Source: GCA-2731375 sp964590195 (GTDB taxonomy: Bacteria; Pseudomonadota; Alphaproteobacteria; GCA-2731375). From it: a stretch of DNA of 64,000 nucleotides. Under the pieces are notes generated by a model. The model saw only the letters and a program-made list of their open reading frames with translations, was not told where the DNA came from and ran no database searches. The stretch is taken from assembly GCA_964590195.1 (NCBI GenBank), contig CAZPWJ010000009.1, forward strand, positions 18,953 through 82,952. Direction: 5' to 3'. The translations under genes and the position numbers were made by a program. Of the stretch, positions 16,682-25,750 are shown one piece after another. Positions within the stretch are counted from its first letter, which is position 1, and each line of letters opens with the position of its first letter.

Positions 16682-17149
16682 CTAACCTCCGTGCACTCCA
16701 GCAACCGCACCCGCCACGGTGATCAGACTGGCCGTCAACAAAACCCAGTGCAGGCGTTGGATCATGGCCAGTGTGCCCTCGGGGTTCGCACGGGCCCGCC
16801 GCTCGAACATTTTGTGCAGCACCAGAGGCTCCAACACGAACAGCATCACGGTGAAGATCAGCCATATGGCGGACATGGCATGCAGCCACCAATAGCTCGG
16901 GTCGCTAAAGCGTTCCCAGGCATCAAGGACATACAACATGTAAAAACCTGAGGCGCCGGTCACGAGGGTGGTCAGCCGGGCCTGCCAGGCGAACCCATTT
17001 TCCATGCGCTCGAACATGGCTACCCGCTCGTCAGGGGTGGCAAGCTTTTTCATGCCCGGCAGCAGAACTGTTGTGACAAAAGCAACGCCGCCGATCCACA
17101 GCACCACGCCCAGCACATGAACGACCCGCGCCAGGACGAAATCATCCAT
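16682..17149 (-). CDS. four-helix integral membrane protein
   Basis: 155 residues with four predicted membrane helices: VVHVLGVVLWIGGVAFVTTV, LVTGASGFYMLYVL, WLHAMSAIWLIFTVMLFVL and VLLTASLITVAGAVAG. The pattern ARVVHVLGVVLWIGG with an early His resembles CopD/DUF2269-type membrane proteins, some of which bind heme or copper, but I cannot assign a function. It lies between the cyclase and the PaaK-like gene, all on the minus strand. Confidence 0.8.
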   Translation of the reverse strand: MDDFVLARVVHVLGVVLWIGGVAFVTTVLLPGMKKLATPDERVAMFERMENGFAWQARLTTLVTGASGFYMLYVLDAWERFSDPSYWWLHAMSAIWLIFTVMLFVLEPLVLHKMFERRARANPEGTLAMIQRLHWVLLTASLITVAGAVAGVHGG

Positions 17150-17195
17150 TTTCCCCTACCCCCAGGTCAGTTCATGCGGTTCGGTTCATGCGGCG

Positions 17196-18440
17196 CTATT
17201 CGTAGCTGCGGGCGTCCTCGATCACCAGGCCGTCGTCCGGCAGGCTGTCGGCCTCCACCAGCTCCGCGCTACCGCCCAGTTTCAGAATCGCGCGGATGGA
17301 TTCCTCGACCGCGCCAATCATGGCGGCATCGCCTTCCGGCGCGGCGAATTTCAAGGTCATGGAATCGTTGTTGTTTTCCGAAGTGATGACCAAGCGCGCC
17401 TTTGTCATTTCCGGATGGCGGCCGGCGATCTGCATGATGGCGGAGGGATGCACGAACATGCCCTTGAATTTGGTCGATTGATCGGCCCGGCCCATCCAGC
17501 CTCGGATACGCATGTTGGTACGGCCGCAGGGACTGATACCCGGCAGCAAGGCGGACAGATCGCCAGTGGCGAAGCGGGTCAGGGGATATGTGGGGTTCAG
17601 GGTGGTGACGACAACCTCGCCGACCTCGCCCTCCGCCACGGGAGTGCCGCTGCCGGGTTCAACGATTTCCACGATCACGCCTTCATCGATGATCATGCCG
17701 TCGATGGCCTTGGATTCATAGGCCACATTACCCAGATCAGCAGTGCCATAGCCCTGCAGAACAGAGACACCCAGATCCGCCAATTCCTGGCGCAGGCTGG
17801 GCGGCAGAGCCTCGGCGCCGACCAGGCCATGTTTCAGATTGGACAGATCGTGGCCCAGTTCATTGGACTTGTTCAGGACGATGCGCAGGAAAGACGGCGT
17901 GCCGATAAAGAAATCCGGTTTCAGGTCCGCCATCAGCTGAATCTGAATTTCCGTGTTGCCCACGCCACCCGGCACCACCGGACAGCCAATGGCCCGGCAG
18001 CCGTTCTCCACCAGCATGGCGGCCGGCGTCAGATGATAGGAAAAGGTGTTATGGACGATATTGCCCGGTCGCACGCCGGCGGCCCACAGGGCGCGGGCAT
18101 AGCGCCAGTAATCCTTGCGGTCCGCGTCCGGTTCATACAAACCGCCGGGCGAGGCAAAGATATGCGACAGCTCGGAAAGGGGCACCGTATTGATGCCGCC
18201 AAGCGGCGGGGTTTTCTTTTGCAGGGCGGCCAGATCCGACTTGCGCGTGACGGGCAGTGTGGCCAACGCTTCGCGGCTGTTGATCGAACCGGGATCAAGA
18301 TCGGCGAAAACCTCCGCATAATGCGGTGCGTTGGCCTTGGCATGAGCCAACTGCGCCGATAGCTGCTCCATCAGCTGCTCTTCCCGCTGCTGGGGATCGC
18401 GGGTTTCCAGATCGTCGTAAAATTCGTCGGCGTTACTCAT
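17196..18440 (-). CDS. phenylacetate-CoA ligase family protein (PaaK-like)
   Basis: 414 residues, in the compact PaaK branch of AMP-forming ligases. Diagnostic features are a start of helical sequence with LPVTRKSDL, the loop FASPGGLYEPD in the ATP-binding position, VLQGYGTADLGNVAYES, TRFATGDLSALLPGISPCGRT, and GRADQSTKFKGMFVHPSAI near the C-terminal hinge. Such enzymes make aryl-CoA or arylacetyl-CoA. It is the last gene of a Liv-type ABC operon (17196-25391), so it probably activates the imported acid or a metabolite of it. The exact substrate (phenylacetate, benzoate, other) is not determined. Confidence 0.88.
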   Translation of the reverse strand: MSNADEFYDDLETRDPQQREEQLMEQLSAQLAHAKANAPHYAEVFADLDPGSINSREALATLPVTRKSDLAALQKKTPPLGGINTVPLSELSHIFASPGGLYEPDADRKDYWRYARALWAAGVRPGNIVHNTFSYHLTPAAMLVENGCRAIGCPVVPGGVGNTEIQIQLMADLKPDFFIGTPSFLRIVLNKSNELGHDLSNLKHGLVGAEALPPSLRQELADLGVSVLQGYGTADLGNVAYESKAIDGMIIDEGVIVEIVEPGSGTPVAEGEVGEVVVTTLNPTYPLTRFATGDLSALLPGISPCGRTNMRIRGWMGRADQSTKFKGMFVHPSAIMQIAGRHPEMTKARLVITSENNNDSMTLKFAAPEGDAAMIGAVEESIRAILKLGGSAELVEADSLPDDGLVIEDARSYE

Positions 18441-18506
18441 GGTTACCTCGTTTATTGACCATCCAGCACCCCGGCCAGTACTCCGGTAACGTTTAGCCGG
18501 TCTGGA

Positions 18507-19295
18507 TCAGCCGAGCCAGCGTTTGCGCCGGCGGTAATGTTTAACGTCGCGGAAGCTCTTCTTTTCGCCACTGGAGATGCCCAGATAAAATTCCTTGATA
18601 TCGGCATTCTCGCGCAACGCTTCCGCCGGGCCTTCCAGCACGATGGAGCCGTTCTCCATGACATAGCCGTATTCGGCGATGTCGAGGGCCAGGGTGGCAT
18701 TCTGTTCCACCAACAGGACGGTCAGGTTTTCCTGCTCGTTCAGGCGTTTGATGATGCCAAAAATTTCCTCGATGATCATCGGCGCCAGACCAAGGGACGG
18801 CTCGTCGAAAAGCACCACCGAAGGATCGGACATCAAGGCCCGGCCAATGGCCAGCATCTGCTGTTCGCCGCCCGAAAGATAGCCGGCCTGAACCTCCCGC
18901 CGTTCGTAAACGCGGGGAAAATATTCGTAAACCTTTTCCAGGTTCTGCTTCATCACCGCCTTGGAGACGATGTGGCCGCCGGCGATCAGGTTTTCTTCCG
19001 CCGTCAGATGCTCGAACACCTGGCGTCCTTCAAACACCTGAACAATGCCTTTGTGAACGATTTCATGGGCCGTCAGGCGGTCAATCCGTTCGCCGTTGAA
19101 TTCGATGTTGCCGCGTGTGACATCGCCGCGCTCCGGCCGCAGCAGGCCGGAAATACCCTTCAACGTAGTCGTCTTGCCGGCACCGTTGGCGCCCAGGATA
19201 GTGGTGATGGCGCCTTCCTTGGCCTCGATGGAAATACCCTTGAGAACCAGAATGACGTTATCGAAGACGACTTCAATATTATTCAGAACCAGCAT
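18507..19295 (-). CDS. Liv-type ABC transporter ATP-binding protein (LivF-like)
   Basis: 262 residues. Walker A GANGAGKTTTLKG, ABC signature YLSGGEQQMLAIG, Walker B VVLFDEPSLGLAP and the switch His equivalent in VLLVEQNATLA are present. The C-terminal basic tail SFRDVKHYRRRKRWLG is typical of LivF-like subunits found with AMP-ligase-containing ABC operons rather than of true branched-chain amino acid LivF. I use ATG 19295; a TTG four codons upstream is the only alternative. It pairs with the LivG-like ATPase at 24585 to drive the LivH/LivM-like permease. It is separated from the solute-binding gene by a strong stem-loop. Confidence 0.92.
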   Translation of the reverse strand: MLVLNNIEVVFDNVILVLKGISIEAKEGAITTILGANGAGKTTTLKGISGLLRPERGDVTRGNIEFNGERIDRLTAHEIVHKGIVQVFEGRQVFEHLTAEENLIAGGHIVSKAVMKQNLEKVYEYFPRVYERREVQAGYLSGGEQQMLAIGRALMSDPSVVLFDEPSLGLAPMIIEEIFGIIKRLNEQENLTVLLVEQNATLALDIAEYGYVMENGSIVLEGPAEALRENADIKEFYLGISSGEKKSFRDVKHYRRRKRWLG

Positions 19296-19357
19296 GCGGA
19301 AACTCAATCATGAAAATAAGAGACGATGGAAAATTGCAAAAAGTAAATTGCAAAAGG

Positions 19358-19392
19358 TTCGGTGGCCGGCCCAAGCGGAACCGGCCACCGAA
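19358..19392 (-). terminator. stem-loop between solute-binding protein and LivF-like genes
   Basis: TTCGGTGGCCGG and CCGGCCACCGAA form a perfect 12-base-pair stem around an 11-base loop, located just after the stop codon of the solute-binding gene. On the transcribed strand it is followed by CCTTTTGC, only a short T run. It may act as a partial terminator or as an mRNA 3' stabiliser that raises solute-binding protein output relative to the distal genes. Confidence 0.6.
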
Positions 19393-19401
19393 TAACAAAT
19401 C

Positions 19402-20637
19402 CTAGTGGTCTTCTTTCAGCATCTGGATAACGACGTCGCGATAGCCGCGGATCCAGTCACTGGCAGGAACGAAATTGTCCCCTTCGACCCGGAAGACACG
19501 GGCCCAGCCGCCACCTTCATGATCGAGATTGGTGAAGTTCAAGGGAGGCAGGATACCGCCAAGCTTGAAGTCCTTGATGGCCAGGAAGCCCTTTTGCACG
19601 TCCTCGCCCGTGATGTCGCCGCTGCCTTTGGCCTTAACGGCGTTTTCCATGGCTTTCAGATGCACGGCCGCGGCCAGAATGCCCCGGTTGTAATACACCG
19701 TCGAGGCCATTTGCTTGGGACCTTCCTTGCCTTCTTTCTTGTAGAGGGCCTTGATCTCGTCCAGGACGGGATAGTTGGAGCCCACGCCAGCAAAGTTCAA
19801 GGCGTTGTAGCCCTGGGCCTTGGCCCAACCGCCGGCACCATTGATGTCGGCTTCACCCGCGCCCCAAACTAGTGAGACAAGCTTTTTCAGCGGATAGCCC
19901 ATGCGCTTGAATTCCTTGATGTGCACAGCCGGGCCTTTGCCGAACAGATGGCTGATCACGAAATCCGCACGGTAACGGCGGGTGATATCCTGCACCTGGA
20001 TCTTCATTTCCACGCCTGGTGGGGGAATGGCGAATTTTTTCAGCTCGAAGCCTTCCATTTTCGCCAATTTGTCGAGAACCGGGATCGGTTCACGGCCCGC
20101 AGGGTTATCGTAGAAGATATAGGCGATCTTCTTGCCCTTGATGGTGCCGCCCAATTCGGACTTGGCGAAAGTCACCGCCGCGCCGGCCTGGGACCAGTAG
20201 GAAGCCGCCATGGGGAAGAGATAGGGATATTTTTCGCCATTGGCCGCCGCCGCCGTACCGAAACCGGGGCTGGTGCCCGGGATGTGGTCGGCATTCAGGT
20301 TCGGCGTGATCGCCTGGGTCATCGGCGTGCCCCAAAGTGCGACAACAACCGCGCCCTCTTTCTTAAAGCGCTGATAGGCTTCAACGGATTGGGGAACCTT
20401 GTACTCGGTGTCGATCTCGATCACCCGTACCTTGTTGCCCATGATGCCGCCCTTGGAATTGATCAGCTTCACATAGTCATGATACGCGGGGCATAGAAAG
20501 ACGCCCACCGTTTGAGTCGGCCCCGTGCGGTCGCACGCCATGCCGACGACCAGATCCTTGGCCATGGCCGTCGTCGCCATCGTGGCGGCGCTTAAAGCCA
20601 AAGCGGCCGTGATCAGGCCTGTTTTTAGATGTTTCAT
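19402..20637 (-). CDS. Liv-type ABC transporter periplasmic substrate-binding protein
   Basis: 411 residues, Peripla_BP_6 type. Signal peptide MKHLKTGLITAALALSAA through TAMA, cleaved before KDLVVG. Mature part: GPTQTVGVFLCPAYHDYVKLINSKGG, KVRVIEIDTEY, AYIFYDNPAGREPIPVLDKLA, and GGWARVFRVEGDNFVP. The ligand-binding region differs from leucine-binding LivK, and similar proteins occur with LivG/LivH/LivM/LivF and CoA ligase genes for aromatic or carboxylic acid uptake. It follows the LivM-like gene by 66 bases. It is in the periplasm, delivering ligand to the permease pair. Confidence 0.92.
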   Translation of the reverse strand: MKHLKTGLITAALALSAATMATTAMAKDLVVGMACDRTGPTQTVGVFLCPAYHDYVKLINSKGGIMGNKVRVIEIDTEYKVPQSVEAYQRFKKEGAVVVALWGTPMTQAITPNLNADHIPGTSPGFGTAAAANGEKYPYLFPMAASYWSQAGAAVTFAKSELGGTIKGKKIAYIFYDNPAGREPIPVLDKLAKMEGFELKKFAIPPPGVEMKIQVQDITRRYRADFVISHLFGKGPAVHIKEFKRMGYPLKKLVSLVWGAGEADINGAGGWAKAQGYNALNFAGVGSNYPVLDEIKALYKKEGKEGPKQMASTVYYNRGILAAAVHLKAMENAVKAKGSGDITGEDVQKGFLAIKDFKLGGILPPLNFTNLDHEGGGWARVFRVEGDNFVPASDWIRGYRDVVIQMLKEDH

Positions 20638-20703
20638 CCGTTACCTCCCTGGTTGGATCAAAACGACTTCAGACTAAAGAGTGCCTTCTCCCCAAACAAT
20701 AAC

Positions 20704-21771
20704 TCAATAGGAAAATGGCCAGGTCCGGAAATAATTCCGGATATTTTGCCACAGCTTGGCCAGACCATCGGGTTCCACGATAAGAAACACGATAATCAAC
20801 CCGCCAAAAATAATTAAGCGGAACTGGGCAATCACTTGTGCCAACGCGGCGTCATCAATGAAGATTGAACCAAAACTCTCCATCAACAGCCGGATGACGA
20901 TAGGCAGCATTGTAATAAAGATGGCGCCGAAAATTGATCCCAGGATCGAACCCAGGCCGCCGATAATGACCATGGCCAAATAATCGATCGAGGTGATCAG
21001 CTGGAAATTCTCGTAGTTGGCGACACCCAAATAGTAGGTGTACATCACACCGCAGACGCCAGCGTAAAACGACGAGATGCCAAAGGCGATCAGCTTGGTC
21101 TTGAAAACATTGATGCCGATGATTTCCGCCGCGATTTCCTGATCGCGGATGGCGATAAATGAGCGGCCAATGCGGCTGCGGATCAAATTCATCGCACCCA
21201 CGATGGCGATCACCGCGATCACAATGAGGAAGTAATAAAGTTCCGCCTGGGTGGCCAACTCCTTGCCGAAAACAGTTGGCCGGGGCATTTCAATGGAGGC
21301 GGCGACACCGCCACTAATCGACGGCGTATGGTTGATAATCCATTCGATGATGAACTGCGCCGCCAGGGTGGCGATGGCCAGGTACAGACCCTTGATGCGC
21401 AAGGATGGAATACCGACCAAGATGCCGATAAAGGCGGCCATGGCGCCGCCCGCGGGCACGGTCAGCCAGAACGGCAGATCCAGCTTGGTGGCCAGATTGG
21501 CCGCCGTATAGGCACCGACCGACATAAACGCCGCATGACCGATGGAGATCTGGTTGGTATAGCCGACCAGGATGTTCAGGCCCAGGGCGCCGACGACGGC
21601 GATCGCGACCAGGTTGATGATGGATAGATAGTAGCCGTCCAATACAGCCGGTAGAAGGATGAAGAAAATCGCCGCGATCGCGATAATGGTGTAGCGCGCA
21701 ATGGGCAGGGGATACAGGCCCATATCGGCCTGGTATGTCGTTTTGAAGTAACCACTTTCCCGGTGGAACAT
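20704..21771 (-). CDS. Liv-type ABC transporter permease (LivM-like)
   Basis: 355 residues with about eight to ten membrane helices. The conserved family stretch VGYTNQISIGHAAFMSVGAY (about 75-95) and IRDQEIAAEIIGINVFKTKL (cytoplasmic coupling loop with EAA-like role) identify a LivM-type permease. ATG 21771 lies four bases after the stop of the LivH-like gene, which supports this start over the upstream codon at 21813 that would overlap LivH. It forms the inner-membrane channel with LivH-like protein. Confidence 0.92.
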   Translation of the reverse strand: MFHRESGYFKTTYQADMGLYPLPIARYTIIAIAAIFFILLPAVLDGYYLSIINLVAIAVVGALGLNILVGYTNQISIGHAAFMSVGAYTAANLATKLDLPFWLTVPAGGAMAAFIGILVGIPSLRIKGLYLAIATLAAQFIIEWIINHTPSISGGVAASIEMPRPTVFGKELATQAELYYFLIVIAVIAIVGAMNLIRSRIGRSFIAIRDQEIAAEIIGINVFKTKLIAFGISSFYAGVCGVMYTYYLGVANYENFQLITSIDYLAMVIIGGLGSILGSIFGAIFITMLPIVIRLLMESFGSIFIDDAALAQVIAQFRLIIFGGLIIVFLIVEPDGLAKLWQNIRNYFRTWPFSY

Positions 21772-21775
21772 TGGC

Positions 21776-22666
21776 TCAGATCCTCTCGATGATCGGTTTG
21801 CCAAAAATTCCATACGGCCGGAACATCAGCACCAGGATCATCAGCACATAAGGGGTAAAGTCCTTGGTCCCACCACCTACGAACGGGTCGACATAGCCTG
21901 CGGCCAGGGCTTCGCAAACACCAATGATCAGGCCGCCAACGACAACACCGATAATCGAGTCCAAACCGCCCAGGATCACAACGGGAAACACTTTCAGGCC
22001 CAGCGCGGCCATCTGCGTATCGACGCCGATGGCACTGCCCCAGACCAGGCCGCCCAGCAACGCCACCACGCCGGCCAGGATCCAGGCCAGAGCGAAATAG
22101 CGTTCCACGTTGATGCCCATGGCCATGGAGGTCATGTGACTGTCCGCCACCGCCCGCATGGCCACGCCCTTGCGGCTTTTCATGAAGAACCAGCCGAACG
22201 CGGCCAGGAACATGATGGAGATACCGGCGCCGACCACATCAATCGGCGTCATGAACAATGGTCCCCAGATCAGCGGCTCGTCAGGCACGCCAATATCCAG
22301 CGGCCGGGTTTCGGCGCCGAACACCAGCGGTCCCGCGCCGCGCAAGATCAGGGCGAGACCGATGGTCGCCATGATGATCGAGACGATGGGCCGGCCAATC
22401 ATCGGGCGCAGCACGATTCGTTCCAATGCGAAATTGAAAACGATCATGAACAGCAGCCCGGTGGCGATCGCCGCCACCATAGGAAAGCCGTAGTTTGCCG
22501 CCATGCCCGCCACCACGATGGCCGCGATCATGACGAATTCACCCTGCGCGAAGTTGATCGCGTCAGTGGATTTGTAGATCAGGACAAAGCCGACGGCGAT
22601 CAGGGCATACATCATGCCCGTCAGCAGGCCGTTGACCGTCAATTCAAATAGAAACTGCCATTCCAT
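21776..22666 (-). CDS. Liv-type ABC transporter permease (LivH-like)
   Basis: 296 residues, LivH type, about eight helices. It begins FELTVNGLLTGMMYALIAVG, followed by STDAINFAQGEFVMIAAIVV, MRAVADSHMTSMAMGINVER (cytoplasmic loop) and LKVFPVVILGGLDSIIGVVV. These are the standard LivH landmarks. It lies between the AMP-ligase gene (15-base gap) and LivM-like gene (4-base gap) of a minus-strand operon. Confidence 0.92.
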   Translation of the reverse strand: MEWQFLFELTVNGLLTGMMYALIAVGFVLIYKSTDAINFAQGEFVMIAAIVVAGMAANYGFPMVAAIATGLLFMIVFNFALERIVLRPMIGRPIVSIIMATIGLALILRGAGPLVFGAETRPLDIGVPDEPLIWGPLFMTPIDVVGAGISIMFLAAFGWFFMKSRKGVAMRAVADSHMTSMAMGINVERYFALAWILAGVVALLGGLVWGSAIGVDTQMAALGLKVFPVVILGGLDSIIGVVVGGLIIGVCEALAAGYVDPFVGGGTKDFTPYVLMILVLMFRPYGIFGKPIIERI

Positions 22667-22681
22667 AACCTAAACTCTCTC

Positions 22682-24580
22682 CTAGGCCGCATCCAGAATC
22701 GTCATGTGTGCGTCCACATGCGCTTCACTGCCATCTTCAAAGGTCACCGCCAAACTCAGCTCAACCTCTTTCTTGTCGCCATAAAAAGCCTCGATCACGG
22801 GGCCGTATTTCTCGGCGATAAAGTTGCGCCGCAGTTTCCGGGTGCGGGTGATTTCGTTGTCGTCGGCATCCAGATCCTTGCTCAAGAGCAAAAAGCGTTT
22901 GATCTGCGATACCGCCGGCAGACCCTGATTGACCTTACGGACTTCCTCCGCGATCAAGGCCAGAACTTCCGGCTTCTGGCTCAGGTCCATATAGTTGGTG
23001 TAGGGCAAAGCCTTGCTTTCGGCCCATTTGCCCACGGTCTCGAAGTCAATCGCCACCATGGCCGATATGAACGGGTGGCCGTCGCCGAAAGAGACCACTT
23101 CATTGATAAAGGGGCTGAATTTCAGCTTCAATTCAATGAACTGGGGCGCATAGGGCGTTCCATCGCCCAAGGCGCCCACGTCCTTGGCCCGGTCGATGAT
23201 CACAAGATGGCCGTGCTCGTCCAGCAGACCCGCATCACCGGTGCGGAACCAGCCGCCGTCCGCCATAGCTTCGGCGGTTTTTTCCTCCTGCCGGAAATAA
23301 CCGGCAAAAACACCCGGGCCCTTGATCTGAACCTCGCTGTTTTCGGCAATCCGCACCTCTATCCCGGGACAAGGCAGGCCAACGGTATCGGGACTGGCCT
23401 GATCGTCGGGCTGCAGAGAGACCAGGCCGGCGACTTCCGTCATGCCGTAGACCTGTTTCAAATTCACGCCGAAACCGCGGAAAAAGCGGAAAGTATCCGG
23501 CCCCATGGGCGCGCCGCCCGTATAGGCCCAGCGCGTGCGCCGCAGGCCAAGCTGGTCGCGGACCGGGCCAAAGACCATGAACTCGCCAATCTTGCCGGCC
23601 AGCGCCAGACCGCCGGGGACTGGCTTGCCGTCGAACTTCAAGTCTTCGATACGTTTGGCGACGTCATTGAAGTAGGCGAAAATCTTGCGCTTTAAGGGCG
23701 TTGCATCCGCGCCCCTCAATTGCAGGCTCGAAAGCATGCCTTCCCAGACCGCCGGTGGCGCGATGATACCGGTGGGACCCAGTTCACGCAGATCGCGCAT
23801 CACCGTCGATGGCCCCTCGGGGCAATTGTTGGTGGCACCCACGAGCAGGCTGATGACCAGGCCATAGACCGTGTCGCCAACCCAGGCCATGGGCAGATAG
23901 GACAGATAATCGTCGTCGGCCCGGACATCTTCATTGGCGGCGAAGATCCTGCCACAAGACAACAGATTCTCGTGGCTCAGCATGACCCCCTTGGGATCAC
24001 CCGTGGTGCCCGAGGTGTAGCACATCAACGCGACATCATCGGCCCTGCCCTTGCCGATCTCGGCATCGAAATAGCCGCTATTGGCGCTATCGAAGTCGCG
24101 CCCGGCGGCCTGTACCTCGTCAAAGGATTTCAGATAATCCTCGTCGTAGTCATTCATGCCGCGCGGCCAGCAATAAATCAGCCATTTCAGGTTCGGCAAC
24201 TGGTCCTTGATCGAGATGATCTTGTCGACCTGCTCCTGATCCTGGGCCACGATTATCTTGGCCTCGGAATGATGCAGCACAAAGGCCAGTTCCTTGGCGA
24301 TGGAATCCTGATAGACCGGCACCGGCATGCCGCCCATGCATTGCGCCGCGACCTGGGCCCAATAGAGGCTGGGGATGTTGCTGCCGATAATGCCCAGCTT
24401 GTCCTCGCGGCCAAAACCCAGCGAGGCCAGGCCAAGGGAAAAGGCACGGACCTGATCGGCATATTCGGACCAGGTATAAGTCTTCCAGATGCCCAATTCC
24501 TTCACTCGCATGGCCGGTTGATCGGCCATGGTTCGGGCATTTTGGAGCATATACTCCGGTAATGTTGCTTGCTCCGCCAT
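22682..24580 (-). CDS. long-chain-type AMP-forming acyl-CoA ligase in ABC operon
   Basis: 632 residues, FadD/FACS-like with long C-terminal part. Motifs: CYTSGTTGDPKGVMLSHENL, YLSYLPMAWVGDTVYGLV, VYGMTEVAGLVSL, GGWFRTGDAGLLDEHGHLVI. The usual FACS tail is present (EVELSLAVTFEDGSEAHVD). I chose ATG 24580: GGAGG lies 12 bases upstream, inside the end of the LivG-like gene; a TTG at 24592 would abut that site and is unlikely. Placed between the LivG-like ATPase and LivH-like permease, it probably converts the imported acid to CoA thioester at the membrane (vectorial acylation), inferred from context. Confidence 0.92.
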   Translation of the reverse strand: MAEQATLPEYMLQNARTMADQPAMRVKELGIWKTYTWSEYADQVRAFSLGLASLGFGREDKLGIIGSNIPSLYWAQVAAQCMGGMPVPVYQDSIAKELAFVLHHSEAKIIVAQDQEQVDKIISIKDQLPNLKWLIYCWPRGMNDYDEDYLKSFDEVQAAGRDFDSANSGYFDAEIGKGRADDVALMCYTSGTTGDPKGVMLSHENLLSCGRIFAANEDVRADDDYLSYLPMAWVGDTVYGLVISLLVGATNNCPEGPSTVMRDLRELGPTGIIAPPAVWEGMLSSLQLRGADATPLKRKIFAYFNDVAKRIEDLKFDGKPVPGGLALAGKIGEFMVFGPVRDQLGLRRTRWAYTGGAPMGPDTFRFFRGFGVNLKQVYGMTEVAGLVSLQPDDQASPDTVGLPCPGIEVRIAENSEVQIKGPGVFAGYFRQEEKTAEAMADGGWFRTGDAGLLDEHGHLVIIDRAKDVGALGDGTPYAPQFIELKLKFSPFINEVVSFGDGHPFISAMVAIDFETVGKWAESKALPYTNYMDLSQKPEVLALIAEEVRKVNQGLPAVSQIKRFLLLSKDLDADDNEITRTRKLRRNFIAEKYGPVIEAFYGDKKEVELSLAVTFEDGSEAHVDAHMTILDAA

Positions 24581-24584
24581 GGTG

Positions 24585-25391
24585 TTAGGCAACCTCCTTG
24601 TGATCCGTCGTGCCCAGGTAAGCCTCGATCACCTTTGGATCCGCGCGGACTTCGTCGGGCGTGCCTTGGGAAATTTTCTCGCCCATGTCCATCACCATGA
24701 CATGGTCCGAGATATCCATCACCACGCCCATGTCATGTTCGATCAAGGCGATGGTCGTGCCCCATTCCTGGTTCACATCCAGGACATAGCGGACCATGTC
24801 CTCTTTTTCTTCCTGGTTCATACCGGCCATGGGCTCGTCGAGCAGCAGCAGGCGCGGTTCCGCCGCCAGGGCGCGGCCCAGCTCGACCCGCTTTTGCAGG
24901 CCATAGGCCAGGGCGCCGGCGGGCGTCTTGCGCAGGTCGTTCAATTTCAGGAAATCGATAATTTCCTCGCACCTTTCCCGATGCTCAACCTCTTCGCGCT
25001 GGGCCGGACCCCAATACATAAAGGCCGACAGCAGGCCGGTTTTCATCAACACGTTGCGGCCCAACATCAAATTATCCAGCACGCTCAGACCGCGGAACAG
25101 CGCGATGTTCTGAAATGTCCGGGCAATACCCAGGGCGGCGATTTCCGAAGGATTGGTCTCGGTAATATTCGTGCCTTCGAAATTGATGCTGCCTTCATCC
25201 GGGTGATAGAAGCCGGAAATCATGTTCAACATGGTGGTTTTACCGGCACCGTTTGGGCCGATAATGGCAAATATTTCGCCTTCCTTAACTTCCGCGCCGA
25301 CATCGACGACGGCGCGCACGCCGCCGAAATTCTTCGACACTCCGTCGATCGTGAGTTTTATGCCCCCGCCGGAGCCAGCCGTTTCATTCAT
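24585..25391 (-). CDS. Liv-type ABC transporter ATP-binding protein (LivG-like)
   Basis: 268 residues. Walker A GPNGAGKTTMLNMISGF, signature-like ALAYGLQKRVELGRALA, Walker B LLLLDEPMAGMNQEEKEDMV, and LIEHDMGVVMDISDHVMVMD. The first gene of the operon that ends with the PaaK-like ligase at 17196. The signature motif reads AYGLQKRVE instead of LSGGQ, as in many LivG-like proteins of CoA-ligase-linked transporters. ATG 25391 follows a small upstream reading frame ending 7 bases before it. Together with LivF-like protein it powers import. Confidence 0.92.
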   Translation of the reverse strand: MNETAGSGGGIKLTIDGVSKNFGGVRAVVDVGAEVKEGEIFAIIGPNGAGKTTMLNMISGFYHPDEGSINFEGTNITETNPSEIAALGIARTFQNIALFRGLSVLDNLMLGRNVLMKTGLLSAFMYWGPAQREEVEHRERCEEIIDFLKLNDLRKTPAGALAYGLQKRVELGRALAAEPRLLLLDEPMAGMNQEEKEDMVRYVLDVNQEWGTTIALIEHDMGVVMDISDHVMVMDMGEKISQGTPDEVRADPKVIEAYLGTTDHKEVA

Positions 25392-25398
25392 GCTGCCG

Positions 25399-25473
25399 TC
25401 ACCTTACATTTCCATACAGGCGTATTCGCTCCAACACCGCCCTGAACCAGGGTGCCGGATCGACTAATTTCAT
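25399..25473 (-). other. possible 24-codon upstream reading frame before the LivG-like gene
   Basis: ATG 25473 opens MKLVDPAPWFRAVLERIRLY plus GNVR and stops at TGA 25399, seven bases before the LivG-like ATG. Its close coupling to the next gene could mean a leader peptide or a genuine small protein. There is no clear ribosome site before its ATG (GACGAGC). No family is recognised. It may be chance. Confidence 0.2.
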
Positions 25474-25750
25474 CTGCTCGTCATGATTCAAGCCACCGGC
25501 GGCCACGCAAGGCTGCCGTCCAGGCAAGAAATCAGTCTTCAGTATTGGGAATTCCACACCGCTCGGCCCTGTTACTAACGCTTCTCACTCCCTTTGTGCC
25601 GCCTGTGGCGACACGGCATCGGCCAAACTTAGTGCTGATTTTCAGCTTATCCGGTTCGACTATGCATAATGTCGCAAGTACTAAAGCGGCTGAAGGCGGC
25701 TTGGTCAAGTGCCCCATTGCGCTTGGCTCTTGCGTCCCGATGTACTTGGC
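25474..25750. other. intergenic region without recognised gene
   Basis: This is the longest gap of the window together with the adjoining repeat. It contains only short frames with no family resemblance or ribosome site. It probably holds the promoter of the minus-strand ABC operon, but I could not point to a convincing -35/-10 pair. Confidence 0.5.

Noticed and set aside
25532..25717. 61-codon frame in the gap before the ABC operon
   Set aside because: No ribosome site, no family resemblance, unusual composition; likely chance.
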